Shown here: one piece after another, positions 55,844 to 63,629 of the stretch
Layout: each line of letters opens with the position of its first letter
Numbering within the stretch: position 1 is the stretch's first letter
Origin: Rhodospirillales bacterium
Lineage (GTDB): Bacteria; Pseudomonadota; Alphaproteobacteria; Reyranellales; Reyranellaceae
Assembly (NCBI GenBank): GCA_016185145.1
Contig: JACPOB010000057.1
Location: 1 to 64,000 of the forward strand
Length of the DNA: 64,000 bases
Direction of reading: 5' to 3'
Translations under genes and position numbers: made by a program
The notes under the pieces: generated by a model
Told to the model about the DNA's origin: nothing
What the model saw: the letters and a program-made list of their open reading frames with translations, nothing else
Databases searched by the model: none

Positions 55844-56728
55844 TCATTGTTGCAATCTCGGATCGAGGACGTCGCGCAGCGCGTCGCCCAGAAGATTGGC
55901 GGCCAGCACGATGACGAAGATCGCGAAGCTCGGGATGGTCGCGATGTGCGGCGCCATGAACAGGAAGTCGCGGCCTTGGGCCGCCATCATGCCGAGCTCG
56001 GCCGTCGGCGGTTGGGCGCCCATGCCTAGAAAACCCAGCGCCGAGCCGATCAGGATGATCTGGCCGAAGCGCAGGGTCAGGAACACGAAGATGGTCGAGA
56101 TGCAATTCAGGGTCAGGTAGCGCCAGATCAGCGTGCGGTCTGACACGCCGACGGCGCGGCCCGCTTCCATGAATTCCTGGCCCATGACGCCGACGGCGGC
56201 GCCGCGCGCCACACGCGCAACGTCTGGCACGGTTGCGACGACCAGCGCGATCACCACGGCGCCAAGGCCCGCGCCGGCGACTGCGGCGACCGCGAGACCG
56301 ATCAGGATCGCCGGGAAGGCCAGCATCACGTCGACCAGGCGCATGATCCAGCCGTCGGCCTTGGGGTAGTAGGCCGCCAGGATGCCCAAAAGACCGCCCA
56401 AGAGGCCGCCGATGATGACGCCGACCAGGCCCAGCATCAGGGTGTTGCGCGTGCCGTAGATGACGCGGCTCAGGATATCGCGGCCGGTATTGTCGGTGCC
56501 GAACCAGTGCTCTTCGCTTGGCGGCTGCATCACCTTGGTGAGGTCGGTGAGGTAGGGATCGTAGGGCGCCACCACCGGCGCGAAGACCGCGGCCAGCGCG
56601 ATCACGGCCAGCACCAGGGCGGCGGCCGCCGCCACCTTGTCGCGCGCCAGCCGGCGCAACACGCCGGAGCGCGACAGCGGACCGCTGGTTTCCTCGACGG
56701 CGGGCGCGTTGACGGCTTCGACGCTCAT
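55844..56728 (-). CDS. dppC: Dipeptide/oligopeptide ABC transporter permease (DppC/OppC)
   Basis: A 294-aa membrane protein with the family's N-terminal cytoplasmic segment (RSGVLRRLARDKVAAAAALV), periplasmic motif EEHWFGTDNTGRDILSRVIY and the EAA-type loop region GAAVGVMGQEFMEAGRAVGV for ATPase contact. About six transmembrane helices; the C-terminus IVLAANLLGDALRDVLDPRL is diagnostic for the OppC group. It follows the DppB-type gene by 13 nt. Confidence 0.94.
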   Translation of the reverse strand: MSVEAVNAPAVEETSGPLSRSGVLRRLARDKVAAAAALVLAVIALAAVFAPVVAPYDPYLTDLTKVMQPPSEEHWFGTDNTGRDILSRVIYGTRNTLMLGLVGVIIGGLLGGLLGILAAYYPKADGWIMRLVDVMLAFPAILIGLAVAAVAGAGLGAVVIALVVATVPDVARVARGAAVGVMGQEFMEAGRAVGVSDRTLIWRYLTLNCISTIFVFLTLRFGQIILIGSALGFLGMGAQPPTAELGMMAAQGRDFLFMAPHIATIPSFAIFVIVLAANLLGDALRDVLDPRLQQ

Positions 56729-56741
56729 GACCGTTGAACAC

Positions 56742-57680
56742 TCATGATCGTTGAACTCGGGGATCGAGGTAGACGTAGAGCACGTCGACCAGGAGGTTGA
56801 TGGTCAGGAAGGCGATGGCGAGGATCATGATGGCGCCCTGCGCCGTCGGGAAATCGCTCGACACGATGGCGCCGACGGCGAGCCGTCCGACGCCCGGCCA
56901 GGAGAACATGGTCTCGGTCACCACCGCGCCGCCCAACAGGAAGGCTGCCTGCAGGCCGATCAGGGTGACCACGGGGATCAGCGCGTTACGCAGCGCGTGA
57001 TGGACGATCACCACTGTTTCACGCAGTCCCTTGGCGCGGGCGGTGCGCACGAAGTCGGCGCCCAGCACTTCGAGCACGGCGGTGCGCGTCAGCCGCGCGA
57101 TCGGCCCGATCAGCACCGAACCCAGGGTCAGCGCCGGCAGGATCAGGCTCGGCAGGCCGCCGTCCCAGATCGGGCCGGTGCGGCCGGTGAAGGGCAGGAG
57201 GCCCCACTTGAAGCCGACATACTGGATCAGGATCAGGCCGATGAAGAACACCGGCATGGAAACGCCCGCCACCGAGAAGGCCATGATGATGCGGTCAGTG
57301 ATGCTGCCGCGCCTCACCGCCGCCAGGGTGCCGAGCGCCAGCCCGATCGGCACGGCGATCAGCATGGCTCCCAGCATCAGCTCGACGGTCGGGCCGATGG
57401 TCAGCGCCAGCTCCTCGCTCACCATCTTGTTGGAGATGATGGAGCGGCCGAGATCGCCGCGCAGCACGCGGCCGAGATAGTCGGCGAACTGGACGGGGAT
57501 CGGCCGGTCGAGCCCGAGTTCCTGGCGGATGGCGGCGATGGTCTCGGTCTTGGCCTCGGGCCCCGCGATGATCGTCGCCGGGTCGGCCGGCACGACCTGC
57601 AGCAGGCAGAAGCAAAGGAAGAGCACCCCGAGCAGGGCGGGGAACGAGACCAGCAGGCGGTGGACGATCTGTCTTCCCAT
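56742..57680 (-). CDS. dppB: Dipeptide/oligopeptide ABC transporter permease (DppB/OppB)
   Basis: A 312-aa membrane protein that starts MGRQIVHRLLVSFPALLGVL. I chose this ATG (57680) because it gives the normal N-terminal helix; longer in-frame starts add non-conserved residues. Family marks: LQVVPADPATIIAG, RQELGLDRPIPVQFADYLGR, the EAA loop TAVLEVLGADFVRTARAKGL and the C-terminus INLLVDVLYVYLDPRVQRS. First gene of the six-gene importer operon. Confidence 0.94.
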   Translation of the reverse strand: MGRQIVHRLLVSFPALLGVLFLCFCLLQVVPADPATIIAGPEAKTETIAAIRQELGLDRPIPVQFADYLGRVLRGDLGRSIISNKMVSEELALTIGPTVELMLGAMLIAVPIGLALGTLAAVRRGSITDRIIMAFSVAGVSMPVFFIGLILIQYVGFKWGLLPFTGRTGPIWDGGLPSLILPALTLGSVLIGPIARLTRTAVLEVLGADFVRTARAKGLRETVVIVHHALRNALIPVVTLIGLQAAFLLGGAVVTETMFSWPGVGRLAVGAIVSSDFPTAQGAIMILAIAFLTINLLVDVLYVYLDPRVQRS

Positions 57681-57859
57681 GCGCCGTCCTCGGACCGAAT
57701 TTTCAGGCCAACGAGACACGCGCCGGCGGCTCAGCCGGCTGCGTCCTGGTCGTACCTCCCTTTGCCGCCGCGCTTCGGAGACCCCCATTCACTCTCTGGT
57801 CGGTCATCCGTGCACGAACGTTTATTCAGCGCTCATAGTGACATGCACTCGCTCTGTCG
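57681..57859. other. Intergenic region upstream of the dpp-type operon
   Basis: A 179-nt gap between the SDR gene stop and the dppB start on the same strand. It should contain the operon promoter. I could not define a convincing -35/-10 pair or operator, and no repeat of the window's families is present. Confidence 0.3.
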
Positions 57860-58594
57860 TCACGCCCAACCGCCGGCATGAGGAAGAACGTGACCGGTGA
57901 TGAAGCCCGAGGCGTCGGAGCAGAGGAAGCACACGGTCGCGCCGAGCTCGTCGGACTTGCCCAACCTGCCCAGCGGAATTTGTGCCGTCATCTTGGCCAT
58001 CGCTTCCTGGTTGGCGAGCAGTGCCGGCGGGAAGTAGTCGGGGTTCTCGACATAGTTCGAGCCGACGGCGTTCACCGTGATGCCATCGCGGCCCAGCTCC
58101 TTGGCAAGCGAGGAGACGAGTCCGTTGGCTGCTGCTCGCGCAGAGACGTAAGGCGCGTAGTTGGCGATGCCGCGCAACGGTGCGGCCGACGACACGAACA
58201 CGATTCGTCCCGACTTGCGCTTGCGCATCGACGGCGCGACGAGCTGCGTCAGCCGGAACGGCGTCACCGCCATGGCCTCGAGCGCGTCGCGATAGTCCTC
58301 CAGCCGTGCCTCACCGAGCGGCGCGCGCAGGGCGGGATAGGCATCGTTGTTGACCAGGGCGTCGATATGTCCATGCCGCTTGAGAGCGAGCTCGACCAGG
58401 GTCGCGGGCTCGACAGCCGACAGGGCATGCGCGCCGGGGAACTGCGCTTCGTATTTGCGCCGCGCGGTTGGCGCTTCGAAGGAAGGATCGTGGGCCAGAA
58501 CCGTGGCGCCTTCGGCCAGCGCCACTCGGGTCGTGCCGTGCCCTGCGAATTTCTCGACGTTGGTGATCAGCAGCACCCGGTCTTTCAGCATCAT
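57860..58594 (-). CDS. Short-chain dehydrogenase/reductase-like protein with altered catalytic motif
   Basis: A 244-aa SDR-fold protein. The usual cofactor loop T-G-x-x-x-G-x-G is altered (LLITNVEKFAGHGTTRVALA), N-N-A-G becomes VNNDAYPALRAP, and the active-site Y-x-x-x-K reads YAPYVSARAAANGL with Arg in place of Lys, although the catalytic Ser remains (VFVSSAAPLRGI). C-terminal LGRLGKSDELGATVCFLCSD and GFITGHVLPHAGGWA are normal. The ATG at 58594 has GAGGAA just upstream. It may be inactive, or resemble halohydrin dehalogenases, which use Ser-Tyr-Arg. Divergent from ubiE. Confidence 0.8.
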   Translation of the reverse strand: MMLKDRVLLITNVEKFAGHGTTRVALAEGATVLAHDPSFEAPTARRKYEAQFPGAHALSAVEPATLVELALKRHGHIDALVNNDAYPALRAPLGEARLEDYRDALEAMAVTPFRLTQLVAPSMRKRKSGRIVFVSSAAPLRGIANYAPYVSARAAANGLVSSLAKELGRDGITVNAVGSNYVENPDYFPPALLANQEAMAKMTAQIPLGRLGKSDELGATVCFLCSDASGFITGHVLPHAGGWA

Positions 58595-58619
58595 CGCGAT
58601 TCCTCTAGGTTGCCGGCCC

Positions 58620-59408
58620 ATGAGCAGCGGACCTGCCGACCAGCCTGATCCTAACGCACCCGGCGGCGCCGAACAGGCGTCCTTCGGCTATCGCGACGTG
58701 CCGGCGGCCGAAAAAGCCGGCCTGGTCCGCCAGGTCTTCGAAAGCGTGGCGCCGCGCTATGACCTGATGAACGACCTGATGTCGGGCGGCGTCCACCGGC
58801 TCTGGAAGAACACCCTGGTCGACGTGCTGCATCCGCGTCCGGGCGAGCGGCTTCTCGACGTTGCTGGCGGAACGGGCGACGTCGCCTTCCGCATCTACCG
58901 CCGCCAGGGCGACCGGCCCAACGTCACCGTGTGCGACATCAATCCCGCCATGCTTGCGGTCGGCCGCGATCGCGCCGCCGACCGCGGAATGTTGAAGGGC
59001 CTGGCCTGGGCGACGGGCGATGCCGAGAGCCTGCCGTTCCCCGACCGCTCGTTCGATGGCTACACGATCGCCTTCGGCCTGCGCAACGTCACCGACATCG
59101 ACAAGGCGCTCGGCGAGGCCCACCGCGTGCTGAAGCCCGGCGGCCGCTTCTACTGCCTGGAGTTCAGCAAGGTGACGTCGGCTCCGGTCGGCCGCGTCTA
59201 CGACGCCTATTCCAGCCGCGCGCTGCCGTTCTTCGGCCGCATCGTCGCCCGGGACGCCGACTCCTACCGCTATCTGCACGAAAGCATCCGCCGCTTCCCG
59301 CCGCAGCGCGAGCTCGCCCGGCGCATGCGCGAGCAGGGCTTCGCCAACGTCACCTGGCGCGACATGACGCTCGGCGTCGTGGCGCTGCACGCGGGCTGGC
59401 GGATCTAG
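58620..59408 (+). CDS. ubiE: Demethylmenaquinone/2-methoxy-6-polyprenyl-1,4-benzoquinol methyltransferase UbiE
   Basis: A 262-aa C-methyltransferase of ubiquinone (and menaquinone) synthesis. Motifs: FGYRDVPAAEKAGLVRQVFE, VAPRYDLMNDLMSGGVHRLW (the UbiE signature), the SAM site LLDVAGGTGDVAFRIYRRQG and FDGYTIAFGLRNVTDIDKAL, then VLKPGGRFYCLEFSKVTS. The N-terminal ~20 residues are disordered. It is followed by a palindromic repeat and ubiB, an order I recall as conserved in alphaproteobacteria. Confidence 0.96.
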   Translation: MSSGPADQPDPNAPGGAEQASFGYRDVPAAEKAGLVRQVFESVAPRYDLMNDLMSGGVHRLWKNTLVDVLHPRPGERLLDVAGGTGDVAFRIYRRQGDRPNVTVCDINPAMLAVGRDRAADRGMLKGLAWATGDAESLPFPDRSFDGYTIAFGLRNVTDIDKALGEAHRVLKPGGRFYCLEFSKVTSAPVGRVYDAYSSRALPFFGRIVARDADSYRYLHESIRRFPPQRELARRMREQGFANVTWRDMTLGVVALHAGWRI

Positions 59409-59441
59409 ATGACCGCGTTTGCAACGCGATCATGGTCTTTT

Positions 59442-59497
59442 GGACCGCGAGCCTCCGGCTCGCTCATGATCATGAGCGAGCCGGAGGCTCGCGGTCC
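59442..59497. repeat. Perfect 56-nt palindrome, family A copy 2
   Basis: The left half (59442-59469) and right half (59470-59497) are exact reverse complements. It begins GGACCGCGAGCCTCCGG and has centre CTCATGATCATGAG; TCTT/AAGA pairing continues outside with two mismatches. It matches the element at 5572-5628 in its ends and centre while the middle has co-varied (CGAGCCTCCGG versus CGCGCTTCCAG), which implies selection for pairing or independent family members. It lies between ubiE and ubiB. Confidence 0.9.
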
Positions 59498-59505
59498 GGA
59501 AGAGC

Positions 59506-61071
59506 ATGAGCTTGAACATGCCGCGCCACCCCCCAGCTAAGATGCTGCGCGCCATCCGCAACTCCTGGCGCCTGCTGCGCATGGCGCTGAGCCTGGCGCG
59601 GCACGATGCGCTGTTCCCGCTGGAGATCCTGGGCATCACGCCGGCGCTGGTCGTCTGGGCGCGGCTGTTCGCGCGACAGCGCGATGCCCGCCGCCCGGGC
59701 GAGCGGCTGACGGCGGCGCTGCAGGAGATGGGCCCGTCCTTCATCAAGCTCGGCCAGGCGTTGTCGACCCGTGCCGACCTTCTGAGCGAACAGGTAGCGG
59801 CCGACCTGGCGCAACTGCAGGACCATCTGCCGGCTTTTCCCGGCGCCGAGGCCAGGCGCATCATCGAAGCCGAGCTCGGCCAGCCGATCGACGCATTGTT
59901 CACGAGATTCGACGACAAGCCGGTCGCCGCCGCCTCGATCGCCCAGGTGCATTTCGCCGTCACCACCGACGGTCGCGAGGTCGCGGTCAAGGTGCTGCGG
60001 CCCGGCATCGAGCTCGCCTTCGAGCGCGATCTCGATCTCTTCTACTGGGTGGCCGAGCTGGTCGAACGCACCCAGCCGCGCTACCGCCGCCTCAAGCCTG
60101 TCGATTCGGTGCGCGCCTTCGCCGACGTCGTGCGCGTCGAGATGGACCTGCGCATGGAGGCGGCGGCCGCCGAGGAGCTGGGCGAGAACTTCGTCGACGA
60201 TCCGGGCTATCGCGCACCGACCATCGACTGGGACCGTACCGCGGAGCGCGTGCTGACCTTGGAGCGCATCGACGGCACCCCGATCGGCGATCGCGACGGC
60301 ATCGTCGCCGCCGGCCACGATCCCAACGAGGTCATGAAGAAGGCGGCGGAGGCCTTCTTCTACCAGGTGTTCCGCGACGGCTTCTTCCACGCCGACATGC
60401 ACGGCGGCAACGCCTTCGTCGACCGCTCGGGCCACATCGTGCCGGTCGATTTCGGCATCATGGGCCGCATCGACGAGGACACGCGCGGCTACCTCGCCGA
60501 GCTTCTGGTCGCCTTCCTGCGCTGCGACTATCGCGCCGTGGCCGAAGTGCAGTTCCGCGCGGGCTACGTGCCGCCCGACCAGTCGCGCGAGATGTTCGCC
60601 CAGGCCTGCCGCTCGATCGGCGAGCCGATCTTCGGCAAGCCCAGCCACCAGATCTCGATCGCCCGCCTGCTGGCGCAGCTCCTGCGCGTCACCGAGCAGT
60701 TCGAGATGGCGGTGCAGCCGCAGCTCCTGCTGCTGCAGAAGACCATGCTGATGGCCGAGGGCATGGGCACCAGGCTCAATCCCCACGTCAATATCTGGGA
60801 GCTGGCGCGGCCCTTGATCGAGGAGTGGATGCAGAGCCATTTCGGCCCGCGCGCCACCATCGGCCGCGCCGCCGAGGACGTGATGCAGGGCCTGCGCCGC
60901 CTGCCGCGCCTGATCGACAGCCTGCATGTCGTGGCCGAGCACGAACGCCGCAAGGCCGAACGCGAAGCGAGCACGCCCCCACCCATCCCCGGCCGCGGCT
61001 GGCGCCCCGGATTCTCCGAGATCATCGCCGTTCTCGCCCTGATCGCCGCCATCGTCGCGTGGTGGCATTAG
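59506..61071 (+). CDS. ubiB: Ubiquinone biosynthesis atypical kinase/ATPase UbiB
   Basis: A 521-aa UbiB/ABC1/ADCK protein needed for ubiquinone biosynthesis. The extended-N motif K-x-G-Q is in MGPSFIKLGQALSTRADLLS (about 75-94), the alanine-rich loop that replaces the glycine-rich loop is VAAASIAQVHFA, the VAIK-type lysine is in GREVAVKVLRPG and the catalytic/metal region is in GFFHADMHGGNAFVDRSGHI and PVDFGIMGRID. Two C-terminal transmembrane helices are expected; a last one is seen (EIIAVLALIAAIVAW). The ATG at 59506 directly follows the family A palindrome; an ATG 12 nt later is possible. Confidence 0.95.
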   Translation: MSLNMPRHPPAKMLRAIRNSWRLLRMALSLARHDALFPLEILGITPALVVWARLFARQRDARRPGERLTAALQEMGPSFIKLGQALSTRADLLSEQVAADLAQLQDHLPAFPGAEARRIIEAELGQPIDALFTRFDDKPVAAASIAQVHFAVTTDGREVAVKVLRPGIELAFERDLDLFYWVAELVERTQPRYRRLKPVDSVRAFADVVRVEMDLRMEAAAAEELGENFVDDPGYRAPTIDWDRTAERVLTLERIDGTPIGDRDGIVAAGHDPNEVMKKAAEAFFYQVFRDGFFHADMHGGNAFVDRSGHIVPVDFGIMGRIDEDTRGYLAELLVAFLRCDYRAVAEVQFRAGYVPPDQSREMFAQACRSIGEPIFGKPSHQISIARLLAQLLRVTEQFEMAVQPQLLLLQKTMLMAEGMGTRLNPHVNIWELARPLIEEWMQSHFGPRATIGRAAEDVMQGLRRLPRLIDSLHVVAEHERRKAEREASTPPPIPGRGWRPGFSEIIAVLALIAAIVAWWH

Positions 61072-61084
61072 CCCTCCCCCACCC

Positions 61085-61181
61085 GTCATCCCGACCGGAG
61101 CGCGAAGCGCGGAGCGGAGGGACCTAGTCATACATTCCGTCATCCCGACCGGAGCGAAGCGGAGTGGAGGGACCTGGTCAT
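61085..61181. repeat. Left inverted-repeat arm of the GIY-YIG cassette
   Basis: Two related units in tandem: an outer unit (61085-61131) starting GTCATCCCGACCGGAGCG with a GCGAAGCGC core, and an inner unit (61139-61181) with the same start but a shorter GAAGC core. Both end GGAGGGACCTRGTCAT. The pair recurs in reverse order and opposite orientation at 61531-61627. Confidence 0.9.
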
Positions 61182-61243
61182 AAACGTCGAATACAATCGA
61201 TAGTAGTGGGACGGTAAAGACAACAACCTCTATATTTTTCGGC

Positions 61244-61531
61244 ATGGAACGCAATTCAGTCGTCTACATTCTCGCCTGCCCGAACAGACGTGCCCTCTAC
61301 ATCGGAATAACGACCGACCTTCCACGTCGGCTCGAAGAGCACCGCCTAGGCAAGGTCCACCACACTGCGCGTTACAATATCAAACGCCTGATCTATTTTG
61401 AGGCGCACGAAACCGCGCCCGATGCGATCGCGCGAGAGAAGCAGCTGAAGAATTGGAGAAGGGAAAAGAAGCTCATCCTGATAAATCGATCGAATCCGGA
61501 ATGGCGAGACCTGAGCTGTGAAGTTCACTGA
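61244..61531 (+). CDS. GIY-YIG nuclease superfamily protein (COG2827/UPF0213-like)
   Basis: A 95-aa single-domain GIY-YIG protein. VVYILACPNRRALYIGITTD contains the degenerate G-I-Y (VYI) and Y-I-G motifs, LPRRLEEHRLGKVHHTARYN the conserved Arg and His, YFEAHETAPDAIAREKQLKN the metal-binding Glu region, and KNWRREKKLILINRSNPEWR the C-terminal lysine-rich helix. It is the only gene between two ~97-nt inverted repeats and is AT-richer than its neighbours. The nuclease and its palindromes are likely one mobile or self-propagating unit; the molecular activity is inferred. Confidence 0.9.
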   Translation: MERNSVVYILACPNRRALYIGITTDLPRRLEEHRLGKVHHTARYNIKRLIYFEAHETAPDAIAREKQLKNWRREKKLILINRSNPEWRDLSCEVH

Positions 61532-61627
61532 ACAGGTCCCTCCACTCCGCTTCGCTCCGGTCGGGATGACGGGAATGTGAATGACTAGGTCCCTCCACTC
61601 CGCGCTTCGCGCTCCGGTCGGGATGAC
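61531..61627. repeat. Right inverted-repeat arm of the GIY-YIG cassette
   Basis: Inner unit (about 61531-61570) and outer unit (61581-61627), reverse complement of the left arm, each ending CGGTCGGGATGAC. The outer arms differ by about one base in 47. The right arm starts at the nuclease stop codon and ends 3 nt before the tauE-like start codon, so it also supplies the upstream region of that gene. Confidence 0.9.
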
Positions 61628-61630
61628 GGA

Positions 61631-62371
61631 GTGACCGCCGACCAGATCATCTTCGGCCTTGTCGTCTTCCTGCTGGCGGGAACGGTGAAGGGGCTGGTCG
61701 GGCTCGGCTTGCCGACCATCGTCATCGCGCTCACCACGCTGGTCCTGCCGCTCACCGAATCGATCGCCATGATCGCGCTGCCGACCATCTTCTCCAACGT
61801 CTGGCAGGCGGCGGTGGGCGGCAACTTCTGGAAGATCCTGCGCCGGCAGTGGCCGCTGATCGTGCCGCTGGCGATCGGGCTCTATCTCACCATGTGGCTG
61901 GTCGGCCAGAAGGGCCCCGACTGGGCCTTCATCGTCCTGGCGACGGTGCTGATCGTCTATAGCTGTCTCGGCCTGCTGCGCATCCGCCTGCACATCCACG
62001 CCGATCTGGAGAAGCCGCTGGCGCCGATGATTGGCGCGATCTCGGGTTTCGTCGCCGGCGTCGTCGGCGTGCCGATCATTCCTCTCATGCCCTACCTGCA
62101 GGGCCTCGACATCAAGCCCTCCGAGCTCGTGCAGACGCTCGGCGTGGTGCTTTGCGCCACCTCGCTCACGCTCACGTTTTCGCTACTGAATTTCGGCCTT
62201 TTGGACGGCCCGCGCGCCGTCGTTTCGGCCGCCGCGGTGGTGCCGGCGCTGGCTGGCATGTGGCTGGGGCAGCAGATCCGCCAACGCCTGTCGGTCGAGC
62301 AGTTCCGGCTGGCCGTGTTCTGGGCTTTGCTGCTCACGGGGCTGTATACTTTCGCCAGCCGGGTGTTGTGA
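61631..62371 (+). CDS. TauE/SafE (sulfite exporter) family permease
   Basis: A 246-aa integral membrane protein of the TauE/SafE/TSUP family with about eight transmembrane helices. VFLLAGTVKGLVGLGLPTIV is the first conserved repeat motif and AISGFVAGVVGVPIIPLMPY the second, at the start of the two halves. Family members export sulfite, sulfoacetate or other small organic anions. The start is GTG, 3 nt beyond the right arm of the GIY-YIG cassette; the only SD-like sequence is GGGATGACGGA inside and next to the repeat. Substrate unknown. Confidence 0.87.
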   Translation: MTADQIIFGLVVFLLAGTVKGLVGLGLPTIVIALTTLVLPLTESIAMIALPTIFSNVWQAAVGGNFWKILRRQWPLIVPLAIGLYLTMWLVGQKGPDWAFIVLATVLIVYSCLGLLRIRLHIHADLEKPLAPMIGAISGFVAGVVGVPIIPLMPYLQGLDIKPSELVQTLGVVLCATSLTLTFSLLNFGLLDGPRAVVSAAAVVPALAGMWLGQQIRQRLSVEQFRLAVFWALLLTGLYTFASRVL

Positions 62372-62384
62372 TAGGCTGGGGGCC

Positions 62385-63629
62385 ATGCTCAAGGGCAAGC
62401 GGATTCTGTTGATCGTCGCGGGCGGCATCGCGGCCTTCAAATCGCTCGAGCTCGTCCGCCGCCTGCGCGAACGTGGCGCCTCGGTGCGTTGCGTGCTCAC
62501 CGAGGCCGGCGCCAGGTTCGTCACGCCGCTGTCGCTGCAGGCGCTGACCGAGGACCGCGTCTACAGCGACATGTTCTCGCTGACCGACGAAAGCGAGATG
62601 GGCCACATCCAGCTCTCGCGCGATGCCGACCTGCTCGTGGTCGCGCCGGCGACGGCCAACATCCTGGCGCGCATGGCCGCCGGCATGGCCGACGATCTCG
62701 CCGCGACCGTGCTGCTCGCCACCGACAAGCCGGTGCTGGCGGCGCCGGCGATGAACGTGCGCATGTGGACCCACGCCGCCACCCGCGCCAATGTCGAGAC
62801 GCTGAAGCAGCGCGGCATCCATTTCATCGGGCCCAACGACGGCGCCATGGCCTGCAACGAATTCGGCCCGGGCCGCATGTCGGAGCCGGAAGAGATCGCC
62901 GACGCGATCGAAGGTCTGCTGCGGCCGGCTGAACGACCGCCCCTTGAGAGACCATTGGCCGGCAAGCGCGCCGTCGTGACATCGGGCCCGACGCGCGAGG
63001 CGATCGACCCCGTGCGCTACATCTCCAACCATTCCTCGGGCAAGCAGGGCCATGCCATCGCCTCGGCGCTGGCCGCCCTCGGCGCCGACGTCACGTTGGT
63101 CAGCGGCCCGGTTGCCATCGCCGATCCGCGGGGCGTGACGACCGTTCACGTCGACTCGGCCGACCAGATGCTGGCCGCCTGCCTTGCCGCCGGCCGGATC
63201 GACATCGCCGTCTGCGCCGCCGCCGTCGCCGACTGGAAGGCGGCCCATCCGGCCGGGTCCAAGATCAAGAAGAAGGCGGGGACGGCGCCGCCCAGCGTTG
63301 AACTCACGCCCAATCCCGACATTCTCGCCACCCTGTCCAGGCCCGGCCTGCAGCGGCCCGCCCTGGTGGTGGGCTTCGCCGCCGAGACCGAGAACCTGGT
63401 GGCCAACGCCATCGACAAGCGCCAGCGCAAGGGCTGCGACTGGATCGTTGCCAACGACGTCTCGCCGGCCGTCGGCACGTTCGGCGGCGAGCGCAACACC
63501 GTGCACCTGATCAGCGCCTCCGGCGTGGAAGACTGGCCGACCTTGGCCAAGGGCGAGGTCGCCATGCGGCTGGCCGGCCGCATCGCCCTGCACTTTGGCC
63601 GGCCGCCGAAAGCCGAGGCAGCGGAATGA
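62385..63629 (+). CDS. coaBC: Bifunctional phosphopantothenoylcysteine decarboxylase / phosphopantothenate-cysteine ligase
   Basis: A 414-aa bifunctional enzyme of coenzyme A synthesis. The N-terminal CoaC flavoprotein domain (about 1-180) has [20 protein letters not shown], the active-site His in [20 protein letters not shown] and the P-x-M-N-x-x-M-W motif [14 protein letters not shown]. The C-terminal CoaB ligase domain starts at about 190 ([20 protein letters not shown]) with [20 protein letters not shown] and the K-I-K-K-K lysines ([20 protein letters not shown]). The stop overlaps the dut start (ATGA). Confidence 0.96.
   Translation: MLKGKRILLIVAGGIAAFKSLELVRRLRERGASVRCVLTEAGARFVTPLSLQALTEDRVYSDMFSLTDESEMGHIQLSRDADLLVVAPATANILARMAAGMADDLAATVLLATDKPVLAAPAMNVRMWTHAATRANVETLKQRGIHFIGPNDGAMACNEFGPGRMSEPEEIADAIEGLLRPAERPPLERPLAGKRAVVTSGPTREAIDPVRYISNHSSGKQGHAIASALAALGADVTLVSGPVAIADPRGVTTVHVDSADQMLAACLAAGRIDIAVCAAAVADWKAAHPAGSKIKKKAGTAPPSVELTPNPDILATLSRPGLQRPALVVGFAAETENLVANAIDKRQRKGCDWIVANDVSPAVGTFGGERNTVHLISASGVEDWPTLAKGEVAMRLAGRIALHFGRPPKAEAAE

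Noticed and set aside
61085..61627. A CRISPR array
   Set aside because: There are only four related units, in inverted pairs around a protein gene, without regular spacers.
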